From Niabella sp. (lineage in GTDB: Bacteria; Bacteroidota; Bacteroidia; Chitinophagales; Chitinophagaceae): a stretch of 47,454 nucleotides of DNA. Below, in pieces: positions 23,662-33,248 of the stretch. Position numbers and translations under genes: made by a program. The DNA lies in assembly GCA_017744795.1 (NCBI GenBank), contig JAGIAQ010000018.1, positions 1 to 47,454 of the forward strand. The letters run 5' to 3'. Below the pieces are notes generated by a model. That model was not told the origin of the DNA and made no database searches. It saw only the letters and a list, made by a program, of their open reading frames with translations. How positions within the stretch are numbered: position 1 is the stretch's first letter; each line of letters begins with the position of its first letter.

Positions 23662-25579
23662 AAGATTTGTATTGATCGCTCCGCTTGTATTGCTTTTCGT
23701 GGCAGTTGCAGCGCAATCTTTTTTAAACATTATTCCGGAACCCCTGCAAGTAAGCATTCAGCAGGGGCACCTGAACATACACCAGCTAAAAACGGTTCGA
23801 ATCGCTACCGCTGACCAGAAAGCATTGTATGATTACATAGTAGCACAATTTGCGAAAAGGAAAGTAGTATTGAGCAATACAGCATCAAAAGAAAAAGGAA
23901 TTCTTTTGATAAAAGATACTACTCTTTTGAACAAAGAGGCGTATCGGTTAATCATTAACCTCCATGGCATTCGCATAACGGCCGGCGCAAACCCAGGTTT
24001 CTTTTACGGGATACAGACGCTCTTGCAATTGATCGATTTCAATCACCTGCTCCCCTATTGTTCCATTAAAGACGTCCCGGCATTCTCTTTCAGGGGATAT
24101 ATGGTGGATGTGGGGCGGAATTATCAGTCGATAGACAAGTTAAAAGAGCAGATCGATGCGATGGCTCGTTATAAACTAAATGTTTTTCATTTTCATGCTA
24201 CTGAAGATATTGCTTGGCGTTTCGAAAGTAAAAAATATCCGCAATTGAACGCCGCCGCGAATATGACCCGCAATCCAGGCAAATTTTATTCTGAGGCTGA
24301 AATAAAAGAGCTCATGCAGTATTGCAGAGAACGAAATATCCTCTTCCTACCTGAAATAGACATGCCGGGGCATAGTGCCGCCTTCACACGAGCCTTCCAC
24401 ACCACCATGCAATCAGAGAGCGGAACAAAAATTGTGAAGGAATTGCTCAACGAATTTATAGCTGCTTATCACCCCGGATATTTTCATATAGGCGGTGATG
24501 AGGTGAAGATCACTAACAAAAATTTTCTTCCGGAGATAACAGCATTGCTGGAACAAAAAGGAATTAAAACGGTAGGATGGAGTCCCGGCGGCAATATCGG
24601 AGACCGCACCATCCGGCAAATGTGGATGCGGGAGCCCCTGGATACTACCCGGGGATTTCAGTTTATCGACTCCCGGCACCTCTACCTGAATCATATGGAT
24701 CCGCTGGAAACCGTTACTACTATTTTTTTCAGAGAGATCGGAGATGTTCCTAAAGAAGATAAAAATATAAAAGGTGCAACGCTATGCCTTTGGCCAGACA
24801 GAAGACTGGAAAACGAAAACGATGCCTTTAAAATGAACGCAGTTTACCCGGGAATGCTTGCCTTCGCTGAACGCACCTGGAACGGAGGTGGCATTAAAAA
24901 CTGGCAGTCCGATATAGGCGCTCCCGGAGAGAAAAGAACAGCAGCCTTTGCCAGGTTTGAGACCATTTTACTGGCGCATAAAGCCCTTTATTTTTCAGAC
25001 AAGCCTTTCCCCTATGTAAAACAGGCTAACCATGTCTGGAATCTTTATGGTCCTTACGACAATCACGGCGATCTGTCGAAAAAGTTTGACCCGGAGCTGC
25101 CGGTTAAACTGCCGCATCCATTTAAACAAATAGTGGGCGGCACTATAATTTTGAGACACTGGTGGGCGCCCTTAATTGATGGGGCGATCGATCACCCGAA
25201 AGATAGTACCACGATTTATGCCACTACAAGGATCTGGTGCAACGCCGCAGGAATCAGGAAATTCTGGATAGGCTTCAATGATTTATCGCGATCTCCGGCT
25301 ACAGACAGCCCGCCCATTGGAAAATGGGATACCAGGGAAAGCCAGGTTTGGGTCAACGGCGAATCCATTGCGCCACCCCACTGGAAACGGGGCGGCGAAA
25401 AAGGCGACCCGGAAATCCCGCTGATTGACGAAGGCTATTCCTACCGGCCGCCCACATTAATACCGTTAAAAAAGGGATGGAACCACATCTTAATTAAAGC
25501 TCCGGTAGGGAGCTTTAAAGGAAAGAACTGGGAAAATCCGGTAAAATGGATGTTCACTTTTGTGCAAGTAGATGAGTAA
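23654..25579 (+). CDS. Beta-N-acetylhexosaminidase, GH20
   Basis: The 641-residue product has a signal peptide (cleavage near VAAQ), an N-terminal GH20b-type domain (about 25-140) and the catalytic barrel with HFHATEDIAW and FHIGGDEV. Asp282-Glu283 are the catalytic pair of substrate-assisted cleavage. A C-terminal beta-rich extension (from about 440) holds WVNGESI and may be accessory. It would remove GlcNAc or GalNAc exposed after sialic acid release. The ATG at 23654 starts a clean signal peptide; a longer in-frame start inside the epimerase gene is rejected. It is the last gene of the plus-strand locus. Confidence 0.9.
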   Translation: MIKRFVLIAPLVLLFVAVAAQSFLNIIPEPLQVSIQQGHLNIHQLKTVRIATADQKALYDYIVAQFAKRKVVLSNTASKEKGILLIKDTTLLNKEAYRLIINLHGIRITAGANPGFFYGIQTLLQLIDFNHLLPYCSIKDVPAFSFRGYMVDVGRNYQSIDKLKEQIDAMARYKLNVFHFHATEDIAWRFESKKYPQLNAAANMTRNPGKFYSEAEIKELMQYCRERNILFLPEIDMPGHSAAFTRAFHTTMQSESGTKIVKELLNEFIAAYHPGYFHIGGDEVKITNKNFLPEITALLEQKGIKTVGWSPGGNIGDRTIRQMWMREPLDTTRGFQFIDSRHLYLNHMDPLETVTTIFFREIGDVPKEDKNIKGATLCLWPDRRLENENDAFKMNAVYPGMLAFAERTWNGGGIKNWQSDIGAPGEKRTAAFARFETILLAHKALYFSDKPFPYVKQANHVWNLYGPYDNHGDLSKKFDPELPVKLPHPFKQIVGGTIILRHWWAPLIDGAIDHPKDSTTIYATTRIWCNAAGIRKFWIGFNDLSRSPATDSPPIGKWDTRESQVWVNGESIAPPHWKRGGEKGDPEIPLIDEGYSYRPPTLIPLKKGWNHILIKAPVGSFKGKNWENPVKWMFTFVQVDE

Positions 25580-25647
25580 TTAAAGTACGTTTCGCTCAAC
25601 GGGCCTGCTAATGCGTCCTGATCTTTATCTTCTTCAGGTTTAACCCT

Positions 25648-25680
25648 CCTTCCAAAAAGCAGACCTTTCTTTTTGCAAGG
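25648..25680. other. Imperfect hairpin after the sialic-acid locus
   Basis: The arms CCTTCCAAAAAG and CTTTTTGCAAGG pair with one C-C mismatch around a nine-base loop. It lies about 70 bases past the GH20 stop in the 242-base gap before the antiporter gene. It could act as a processing or termination structure, but no T-run follows on either strand. I see no gene in the rest of this gap. Confidence 0.35.
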
Positions 25681-25821
25681 AAATGGCGCAATTGCTCAAA
25701 GGTGTGAAAGTAGCCCGTTACCGGTTAAAGAAGAAACGCAACAGCACCTCTTTGTCTGTATTGCTCTTCGCTGCGCTTATTGGGAAATAAGTAAATCAGG
25801 CAGCCTGGAATATATCATTCC

Positions 25822-27393
25822 TCAGGATAGCTTTAGTTTCTCTTCTTCCAGATCCAGCTGCATGAGGTGGTCGCGTATGACTTCTTCATTTGTCTTTAGA
25901 TCCTTATTCCATTCATGCAGCCAGTCCCGTTGTTTATGAATCATTTCGAGGTATACGTTGCGGCAAGCCCTGTTCATTTGTTCATTGCCGGTAATTTCTT
26001 TTTTACTTTCCCAGATCTGGGCAATCTTCTGAAGCGCCGGCTGTACCGTCAATTCGGCCGCATAATGTTCCTGCATATAGCTCAGACTATTGCTTGCCAG
26101 CCGCTGGCTGATAGCTTTGCGCTCTTCTTCATGAGAAGGGTGATGGTCAGGATCATCCAAACGCAGTGCCTTTATGAACCAGGGCATTGTCAATCCCTGA
26201 ACGATCAGGGTCAGCAGGATAACGATAAAAGTGATAAACAGGATCAGGTTGCGTTGTGGAAAAGGAATTGCTGTACCGGTAATGACCGCCGGTATGGACA
26301 ACGCCGCGGCCAGGGACACCACGCCCCGCATGCCGGCCCAGCCAAAAACAAAAGGCCCTTTCCAGCTCCTCGGCGCGCCAGCCGTAGTGATATATTTGCT
26401 TATAAAAATGGTAAACGCAATAGCCCCGTAGGCCGATATCAAACGGCCCACAATAAGCACAGCCGTTATCAGCACACCATAACCGATGGCTTCATTCATA
26501 CTTACATCTCCCAATCCATTTGAAATAGAAGGCAGCGCCAGCCCGATCAGCATAAACACCAACCCGTTTAATACAAAACCCAGGGCCGACCATACACTGG
26601 AAACCCTGAGCCTGCTGGCGCTGTTCATGATCCGGTGCTGATGGGTAGACAGGAAAAGTCCGCCGCTGACAACGGCCAGCACACCGGAAACATGAAGTGA
26701 TTCGGCCGCCAGGTACATGGCATAGGGCGCCACAAGGGTAAACACCAGATCGATATTTACATCAGTAGGCAACCATCGGTGCAGCAAATAGAATAGAAAG
26801 CCCACAGCCAGTCCAACGGCAATACCCGCCAGGATCACCCAAAAAAAACTAAAGGCCGCATCCCGGAAAATAAAGTTCCCGGTTTCTACTGCAATCAGCG
26901 CAAAGCGGAATACGATCAGGCTCGAAGCATCATTTAAAAGGCTCTCTCCTTCTACAATGGCTTCCAGCGCCTTGGGCACTTTTACGGATTTCATAATTGC
27001 CGAAGCACTTACCGCGTCCGGGGGCGATACAATGCCGCCCAGCAAAAACCCCAAAGCCAGGCTGAACCCGGGAATAAAGCTGCTGGCCACCCAGGCCACC
27101 ACCAGGGAGGTTAGAATTACGATCAAAAAAGCAAAACTGCCGATGATGCGCCGGAACCGCCAAAACTCTTTCCAGGAGGTTTGCCAGGCCGCCTCATATA
27201 AAAGCGGCGGTAGAAAAATAAAGAAGATAAGCTCGTGATTAATTTCCACTACAGGCATCCCGGGAATAAGACTAATAGCCAGCCCGCCCAGTACTAATAC
27301 GATCGGGTAAGCAACATTAATGCGCTTAGCCACCATAACCAGCAACATAATAAATAGGATCAGCAGCAAGTAAAAAGGTAGTTGATGCAACAT
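25822..27393 (-). CDS. Na+/H+ antiporter, CPA1 family (NhaP/NHE-like)
   Basis: The 523-residue inner-membrane protein has about 12 hydrophobic segments. It shows the CPA1 signatures PPDAVSASA and GESLLNDASSL, in which the acidic residues bind the ion. A hydrophilic C-terminal tail of about 110 residues is cytosolic and rich in charged helices. It exchanges Na+ (or K+) for H+ to control pH and salt. I start it at the ATG at 27393 (MLHQLPFYLL); a GTG 30 bases upstream adds an atypical leader. It converges on the sialic-acid locus and lies downstream of the FtsX permease gene. Confidence 0.92.
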   Translation of the reverse strand: MLHQLPFYLLLILFIMLLVMVAKRINVAYPIVLVLGGLAISLIPGMPVVEINHELIFFIFLPPLLYEAAWQTSWKEFWRFRRIIGSFAFLIVILTSLVVAWVASSFIPGFSLALGFLLGGIVSPPDAVSASAIMKSVKVPKALEAIVEGESLLNDASSLIVFRFALIAVETGNFIFRDAAFSFFWVILAGIAVGLAVGFLFYLLHRWLPTDVNIDLVFTLVAPYAMYLAAESLHVSGVLAVVSGGLFLSTHQHRIMNSASRLRVSSVWSALGFVLNGLVFMLIGLALPSISNGLGDVSMNEAIGYGVLITAVLIVGRLISAYGAIAFTIFISKYITTAGAPRSWKGPFVFGWAGMRGVVSLAAALSIPAVITGTAIPFPQRNLILFITFIVILLTLIVQGLTMPWFIKALRLDDPDHHPSHEEERKAISQRLASNSLSYMQEHYAAELTVQPALQKIAQIWESKKEITGNEQMNRACRNVYLEMIHKQRDWLHEWNKDLKTNEEVIRDHLMQLDLEEEKLKLS

Positions 27394-27453
27394 AAGATTC
27401 AAGCTACTAAAAAAACAGGACACACCATCTGTTTTTTTGCGACTAAGTTGCCA

Positions 27454-29832
27454 TTATTCTGAACGCAACGATTTTACAGGGTTGGTTAAAGCTGCTTTTA
27501 CTGCCTGAAAGCTTACCGTTATTAAAGCTATTCCAAAGGTTATCGCAGCGGCCAATACAAAAACCCAGTAACTGAGATTGGTTTTGTACGCAAAATTCTG
27601 CAACCATTTATCCATTGCCCAATAACCGGCAGGCAAGGCAATACAGGTCGCTATTATAACGGGCTTCAGCAGCTCTTTGGACAATAGTATCACAATACCT
27701 TTTGCAGAAGCACCCAACACTTTGCGCACTCCAATTTCCTTGAAACGTTTGGCGGCAGCAAAAGACGCCAGCCCAAATAAACCCAGGCAGGCTACAAAGA
27801 TGGCCAGGCCGGCAAACACAGACAAGATCATTTGCTGGCGAATATCTTTTCTATACAGCTCATCGAACTGCCGGTCTAAAAATTTATATTCAAACGGATA
27901 AGATGGCGCCGCCTTATCGTAAGCCTTTTTTATCATTTCAATCCCCGCCTGCAGGCTGCCGGGTTTTAACCGTATCAATATTTGCCTTCTGTCCGGTGCC
28001 GGCGAAATCACCAGCCCGTCCATGGTTTGTTTTAGTGTCCTGAAATGAAAATCGGCCACAACGCCAATGATCCGCCGTTTGGCGCTATCCCGAACGGTGT
28101 TGAATATCCATTTACCTATTGCCTGTTCCGGTGTCCATCCTAATTTTGTTGCGGCTGTTTTATTTATGAGCACCGCACCGGCCGTATCAGCCGGAAACTG
28201 AGCAGAAAAATCCCTGCCTGCAATGATCCTCAATCCCAATGTTTTTACAAATTCAAAGTCAGCATATTCGGTATTGGCATTCCATTTTTCTGTGTGCCCT
28301 TCTACGTCAAACACCTGACCGTCAAAAAACCCGCCGGGCGCTCCGCTCATCGCCGAAACAGACTGTACCGCTGCCTGATTTTGAAGTCCGGTTTTAAAGG
28401 AATTCAAATTATTGTAAATAGCACTATTATCAATAGGAACAACAATCGTCTGCTCTTTGTCGTACCCCAACTGTTTCTTTTTTACATAATTCATTTGTTT
28501 GGTGATGATGATGGTACCCACTATCAGGAAAACAGAAATGGCAAACTGAACCGCCACCAGGACCTGCCGGAATGAAGCCCCTCCTTTGCCCTGCTTTAAT
28601 TTTCCTTTTAATGCCTGTATAGGCGAAAAAGCAGACAAAAAGAATGCGGGGTAACTGCCGGCCAAAAATCCAACCAGAACAATAATACCCACCAGGAATA
28701 AATAAACCGACAGTGTGTTCCACGACACGTGCAGCGAATAACCCAACAGCTGGTTATACCAGGGCATAAACAACAACAGCAACAGCATCGCACCTATGCA
28801 CGAAATAGCCGTTAGCAAAACAGACTCCCCAATGAATTGCCAGACCAGGTCATTGCGCAAAGCGCCCATCACCTTGCGCAGGCCTACTTCCTTAGAACGC
28901 CCGGCAGCGCGAATAGTAGACAGGTTCATGAAATTGATACAGGCAATAAATAATATTAAAACCGCAATGGAGAGAAACAGGTATACCACCGTTTTATCTC
29001 CATGCTTCGCATTATCAAGCCCGGTGCTGTCAAAATAGACATCTTTTAACGGCGTTAGGGACAAGGACCATTTAAAGCCGTATTTACGCAAATCGCCGCC
29101 GAGGTATTTTTCAACGAAAGCCGGTAGTTGCTTTTCCAACTGCGCCGGTGATACGTTTGGAGCCAATTGTATATAGGTATACACGCCATTATTGATCCAG
29201 GAGGTCATCCAGGGTGCATTTTTAGACCGTTCAAGGGAAGTAACAATATCGAAATGCAGATGTGAATTGGAAGGCTGGTCCGCCGCAATGCCTGTAACCG
29301 TTAGCGGCGTTTCTTTATTCAGCATTATAATTTTACCCATCGCCGCATCCACACTTCCAAAATATTTTTTAGCTGTTGACGCCGTTAACACCACGCTGTT
29401 TACATCTTTCAATACGGTGGCCGGAGCGCCTTTTATTAAAGGAAATGAAAAAACGCTGAAAAAACCTGCATCAACATCTAATTCATTTTTTTCATGAAAA
29501 GATTTGGAACCTGCTGTAAAAAGATTATCATTTTCACTTACCCGAACCACGTTTGTGATCTGTCCTTTAAAATCGGTTAATAAAGCCGGAGCATATAATC
29601 CCGACAGGTAAGCCACGCGCATTGATTTACCATCCATTGATGCGCCCCGCATCACCCGGTAAACATAGTCTTTGTTTTTATGAAACCGGTCAACACTGTA
29701 TTCATTCATGATGAACAGGTAGATCATCAGGCAAACAGCGATCCCGATCGTTAACCCCAGTATATTGATAAATGAAAAAACTTTATTCTTTACCAGATTG
29801 CGCCAAGCAGTTTTAAAATAACTTTTGAACAT
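27454..29832 (-). CDS. FtsX/MacB-like ABC transporter permease
   Basis: The 792-residue product has the duplicated layout common in Bacteroidota. The first membrane segment lies near 20-42 (after AWRNLVKNKVFSFIN) and is followed by a MacB-type periplasmic domain. Three membrane segments with RSKEVGLRKVMGA precede a second periplasmic domain and a last FtsX block with RFKEIGVRKVLGAS. No ATPase gene is adjacent; such orphan permeases are widespread and their cargo is mostly unknown. A sigma-54-like promoter (29856-29871) and tandem repeats (29923-29960) lie upstream, suggesting activation by an NtrC-type protein under stress (inference). Confidence 0.9.
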   Translation of the reverse strand: MFKSYFKTAWRNLVKNKVFSFINILGLTIGIAVCLMIYLFIMNEYSVDRFHKNKDYVYRVMRGASMDGKSMRVAYLSGLYAPALLTDFKGQITNVVRVSENDNLFTAGSKSFHEKNELDVDAGFFSVFSFPLIKGAPATVLKDVNSVVLTASTAKKYFGSVDAAMGKIIMLNKETPLTVTGIAADQPSNSHLHFDIVTSLERSKNAPWMTSWINNGVYTYIQLAPNVSPAQLEKQLPAFVEKYLGGDLRKYGFKWSLSLTPLKDVYFDSTGLDNAKHGDKTVVYLFLSIAVLILFIACINFMNLSTIRAAGRSKEVGLRKVMGALRNDLVWQFIGESVLLTAISCIGAMLLLLLFMPWYNQLLGYSLHVSWNTLSVYLFLVGIIVLVGFLAGSYPAFFLSAFSPIQALKGKLKQGKGGASFRQVLVAVQFAISVFLIVGTIIITKQMNYVKKKQLGYDKEQTIVVPIDNSAIYNNLNSFKTGLQNQAAVQSVSAMSGAPGGFFDGQVFDVEGHTEKWNANTEYADFEFVKTLGLRIIAGRDFSAQFPADTAGAVLINKTAATKLGWTPEQAIGKWIFNTVRDSAKRRIIGVVADFHFRTLKQTMDGLVISPAPDRRQILIRLKPGSLQAGIEMIKKAYDKAAPSYPFEYKFLDRQFDELYRKDIRQQMILSVFAGLAIFVACLGLFGLASFAAAKRFKEIGVRKVLGASAKGIVILLSKELLKPVIIATCIALPAGYWAMDKWLQNFAYKTNLSYWVFVLAAAITFGIALITVSFQAVKAALTNPVKSLRSE

Positions 29833-29855
29833 AGAATTTCACTTTGGCAAACTGC

Positions 29856-29871
29856 AGCAAAAACAACCCCA
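29856..29871 (-). promoter_or_regulatory. Sigma-54-like promoter TGGGGTTGTTTTTGCT
   Basis: On the minus strand GG, ten bases, then GC are spaced as in -24/-12 promoters, and the TTTGCT end matches the -12 consensus. Transcription would start about 12-14 bases before the permease ATG. It is a single pattern match supported by upstream repeats. Confidence 0.45.
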
Positions 29872-29922
29872 AAAAATAAATAATTGATTTTGAGTACATT
29901 GCAGTTATATTTTTACAATACA

Positions 29923-29960
29923 CTGTCCGTCTGTGATACGATGCTGTTCGTTTATGATAC
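29923..29960. repeat. Tandem 17-bp repeats upstream of the FtsX permease gene
   Basis: CTGTCCGTCTGTGATAC (29923-29939) and CTGTTCGTTTATGATAC (29944-29960) agree at 14 of 17 positions. They are exactly 21 bases apart, two helical turns. They lie about 55-90 bases upstream of the sigma-54-like promoter, where NtrC-type activators usually bind. Confidence 0.6.
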
Positions 29961-29972
29961 AGCACTCCGTTT

Positions 29973-31502
29973 CTATTTCTTCTCTATCAATTGCTGAATG
30001 ATGAGGTATTGAGCGTCATCATCACCAGCTTCCTTCTTTAGTTTAAGCAATCGTTTTCTCATTTTTTCAATCACTGATTGATAGGATGCCTCCCGGATAG
30101 CATTATGCGTTTCATGCGGGTCCTTTTTCAGATCATAAAACTCCCAGGCGGGCGCCGTTGTTCGCTGATCCGTTCCGGTCATACCCAAAGGCAACCCATA
30201 AAACAGAATCAGTTTATATCGGCTGTTGCGAATGCCTAAATGCGCAGGGCGTGCAGCCAAATGCTGCCAGTAGCGATAGTACATATCCGTACGCCAGGAT
30301 TTTGGGGTATGCCCTTCCAGGTTTTTTCTAAAGCTCTCTCCCTGTATGTACGCCGGCTTTTTGATACCTGCATAATCGGCAAACAGTGCAGCAAAATCAA
30401 TGTTCAGCACCATATCATCCAAACGGGTACCGGGTTTTATTTCTTTGGGATACGCAATTATAAAAGGCATGCGCAATGATTCTTCATACATCAGGCGCTT
30501 GTCCATAAAATCGTGTTCGCCTAAAAAATAGCCCTGGTCGGACGTATAGATGATTACGGTGTTCTTATCTAATCCGGAAGCTTCCAGGTAGTTTAAAATC
30601 TTTCCAATATTATCGTCGATACCTGCAACACAGCGCAGGTAATCCTTTATCATTTTCTGATAAATTTTCTTACGGGCCTCCAATGGGCTTAGCCCGGCAG
30701 TGCTGAAGGGCAGCTCCGGATAGCTCGTCCAGAAAGTTCCTGTTGACGCTTGCTGATACCGCCTCCCGAGCTCCTCCAGGGGTTGCCCGGGGAAACTGCG
30801 TCCCGTAGTGCTGGCACCCGAATCCAGAAAGGTAGGCGGATAAGGGAACGTAACATTTTGATACAGATCCTTAAATCTTTCAGCGAAGTCAAATGGCTCG
30901 TGGGTCGATTTGAAATGACACATCAGGAAAAAAGGTTTGCCGGTATCCCGCTGCCGCATCCAGTTAATGCTCATTTCCGTTGTAATGTCATCCACAAATC
31001 CTTTATACTGCACCCCGCCTTTTTCTTCATCATTCCAGTTGTCTTTATCCAGATAAGCAGGATCATGATACACGCCCTGCCCCGGCAGCACTTTAAACAG
31101 ATCAAACCCCGAAGGTTCCTTTTTCAAATGCCATTTTCCAAACAGAGCGGTTTGATAACCGGCTTGGTGCAGGTCTTTTGCAATATTGTCTCTTCCTGGG
31201 TCCAGCGCATCGTTCAGCGTGTACACTTTATTCTGGTTGCTGTACTGCCCCGTAAGCACCGTAGCCCGGCTGGGCGTACAAATGGAGTTTGTACAAAACA
31301 CATTATTTAAAACAACGCCGCGGGCCGCCAGCCGCTCTATGTTCTGATTTTTTACATAATCTTTTAATATACCGCCGTAAACGCCCCAGGCCTGGGCCGT
31401 ATGATCGTCGGCCATAATGTAAACGATATTGGGCCGGCTGGACTGTGCGTCCGAACCACCCGTAAAAAAAAGTGCTATCAGCAGCAGTAAACCTTTATAC
31501 AT
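29973..31502 (-). CDS. Secreted sulfatase, type I (formylglycine)
   Basis: The 509-residue product has a signal peptide (cleavage near SDAQ). NIVYIMADDH carries the first calcium ligands, and ICTPSRATVLTG carries Cys75 of the CxPSR signature, which is converted to formylglycine. FGKWHLKK and later TSDQGYFLGEHD complete the active site. The substrate is probably a sulfated sugar. I start it at MYKGLLLLIA (31502) because this gives a clean leader; an ATG 45 bases upstream remains possible. It precedes the FtsX gene but is separated from it by that gene's own promoter region. Confidence 0.92.
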   Translation of the reverse strand: MYKGLLLLIALFFTGGSDAQSSRPNIVYIMADDHTAQAWGVYGGILKDYVKNQNIERLAARGVVLNNVFCTNSICTPSRATVLTGQYSNQNKVYTLNDALDPGRDNIAKDLHQAGYQTALFGKWHLKKEPSGFDLFKVLPGQGVYHDPAYLDKDNWNDEEKGGVQYKGFVDDITTEMSINWMRQRDTGKPFFLMCHFKSTHEPFDFAERFKDLYQNVTFPYPPTFLDSGASTTGRSFPGQPLEELGRRYQQASTGTFWTSYPELPFSTAGLSPLEARKKIYQKMIKDYLRCVAGIDDNIGKILNYLEASGLDKNTVIIYTSDQGYFLGEHDFMDKRLMYEESLRMPFIIAYPKEIKPGTRLDDMVLNIDFAALFADYAGIKKPAYIQGESFRKNLEGHTPKSWRTDMYYRYWQHLAARPAHLGIRNSRYKLILFYGLPLGMTGTDQRTTAPAWEFYDLKKDPHETHNAIREASYQSVIEKMRKRLLKLKKEAGDDDAQYLIIQQLIEKK

Positions 31503-31692
31503 AGTCTGTGTTATTTTCCCAAAGCGAAAATAGCTGTCATTTCTCATTTCACATTCTTATTTCTCATTCTTTATTTGCCCCCTTTATCGCTTAAAACAGG
31601 TATCCCCAATTCAAAAGAAAAGATTTAAATTGGGTTGTTTAAATTTTGCTCTCGCCCTACTACAACTATTATTAACAAAACCAACTTACATC

Positions 31693-33177
31693 ATGAAACA
31701 ACTTAAAATGCTGATTGCAGCCGCAACGCTTGCCTGCGGCGCTTTGTCCTGCCAGAAATCCGGTTTCACTGATCAAAAGCCGGCAACTATTGCCGCCTCC
31801 AAAACCAATACGGCACTGGCGCTAAGCGCCGCCGGCAGTACCTCTTATGTTATCCTGTGCAAGAATACGTCTGTATCGCAGGATCTGCTGACGCAGATTG
31901 CCAATACCGGTGCCGTTACCGCATCTATGCCTGAACTGGGCGTTGTATTAGCCAACTCTGCCAATCCGGACTTTGCAACTGCTTTAGGGAACCGGCAGGA
32001 TATTTTGAGCGTTACCCCGGACATTACCTTAAACTGGCTGGACCCCGCACAGCCGAAAGCTGCTGACGACCTATTGACCGCGCCGCCGTCGCAAAACGCG
32101 CCAGCCGTTACCAGCGCGCAAATCGGGCTGCAGGGCACCAATCCATTTGTGCCACTTCAATGGAGCCTGCAGGCCGTAAATGCACCTGCAGCATTTCATG
32201 CGGGTTACGAAGGAAAGGGCTCCGTAGTAGCCGTTCTGGACGGCGGCTTCCAACTCAACAATCCGGATATTGCGCCCAATATTATTTCGGCAGTTAGTTT
32301 TGTTCCCGGCGAGCCTGCTCAATTTGCCGGAGATCCGATTGCCTTCAGCCATGCCACCCATGTGGCAGGAATCATTGCCGCAGCCGATAACAATGTAGGC
32401 ACCGTCGGCATCGCTCCGCAGGCAAAGCTGATGGCTGTAAAAGTGTTGAACGATGAAGGCCACGGCGCTTTCGGATGGATGATCCAGGGGGTGTATTATG
32501 CCGCTTCCCATGGTGCCAACATCATCAATATGAGCCTTGGAGGCCTCATTCCCAGAAATGGAAAATTCACCGATGCTAATGGCACCACGCATGACGCCGC
32601 CGCCGCCCAGGCGTTGATCATCGCAATGAACCGGGCTTTTCAATTTGCCTCAAAGCACGATGTACTGTGCATTGCTGCCGCCGGCAATGATGCACTTAAT
32701 TTAGTTGGTCAGGGTCAGGGAACTTTTTACCCCGCTTCCTGCACCGACGTGGTTTCAGTGTCGTCCACAGGGCCTTTGGGCTGGGGCACTGATCAAACCA
32801 CTTCTTTATATCCTTTTTCCTTTTTCTCTAATTATGGTAATGGCTTCATCGATTACACGGGTCCCGGCGGTAATCTGAAATACCCGCTAAACACTACTTC
32901 AGTAATCATCGGCCCTTTGCAGATGCCCGCTTATGTATTTGATATGGTCATCAGTCCCGGCAGCGCTAACGGATATTATTTTGCTATCGGCACCAGCATG
33001 GCCAGCCCCGCTGTATCGGCCGTAGCGGCTTTGATCGCGGGCAAATACCAGGGAAATATCTCCCGCGCCCAATTGCAGAGCAAATTAAAAAACTCGGTAG
33101 TTGACCTCGGGGCGCCCGGCAAGGATGCCTATTTCGGGTTTGGAGAAGTGAATGCCGGTTTGGCGATTCAGCAATAA
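31693..33177 (+). CDS. Subtilase family (S8) serine protease, lipoprotein
   Basis: The 494-residue product has a lipoprotein leader with lipobox ALSC (Cys20), so it should be membrane anchored. A propeptide-like region spans about 50-116. The catalytic domain shows Asp183 in AVLDGG, His220 in SHATHVAG, the oxyanion Asn in AAAGND and the nucleophile in GTSMASP. The His motif reads HATH rather than the usual HGTH, but all catalytic residues are present. A long in-frame extension to 31630 is rejected because it destroys the lipoprotein leader. A strong terminator follows. Confidence 0.92.
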   Translation: MKQLKMLIAAATLACGALSCQKSGFTDQKPATIAASKTNTALALSAAGSTSYVILCKNTSVSQDLLTQIANTGAVTASMPELGVVLANSANPDFATALGNRQDILSVTPDITLNWLDPAQPKAADDLLTAPPSQNAPAVTSAQIGLQGTNPFVPLQWSLQAVNAPAAFHAGYEGKGSVVAVLDGGFQLNNPDIAPNIISAVSFVPGEPAQFAGDPIAFSHATHVAGIIAAADNNVGTVGIAPQAKLMAVKVLNDEGHGAFGWMIQGVYYAASHGANIINMSLGGLIPRNGKFTDANGTTHDAAAAQALIIAMNRAFQFASKHDVLCIAAAGNDALNLVGQGQGTFYPASCTDVVSVSSTGPLGWGTDQTTSLYPFSFFSNYGNGFIDYTGPGGNLKYPLNTTSVIIGPLQMPAYVFDMVISPGSANGYYFAIGTSMASPAVSAVAALIAGKYQGNISRAQLQSKLKNSVVDLGAPGKDAYFGFGEVNAGLAIQQ

Positions 33178-33201
33178 TATCGAACAGCTTTTTGTTTGTA
33201 T

Positions 33202-33248
33202 TCCCACTTCCTTTCCTTTTCCCCGGGAAAGAAAGTGGGATTTTTTTT
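33202..33248 (+). terminator. Rho-independent terminator after the subtilase gene
   Basis: TCCCACTT (33202-33209) pairs with AAGTGGGA (33233-33240). After one mismatch, CTTTCC pairs with GGAAAG inside the stem. Eight T residues follow directly. Confidence 0.85.

Noticed and set aside
25648-25680. Hairpin as terminator of the sialic-acid locus
   Set aside because: The stem is good but no T-run follows on either strand, so it is listed only as a hairpin.
25673-25939. Plus-strand open frame of 88 codons after the GH20 gene
   Set aside because: It overlaps the 3' end of the antiporter gene, has low-complexity Ser-rich sequence and no recognisable motif.
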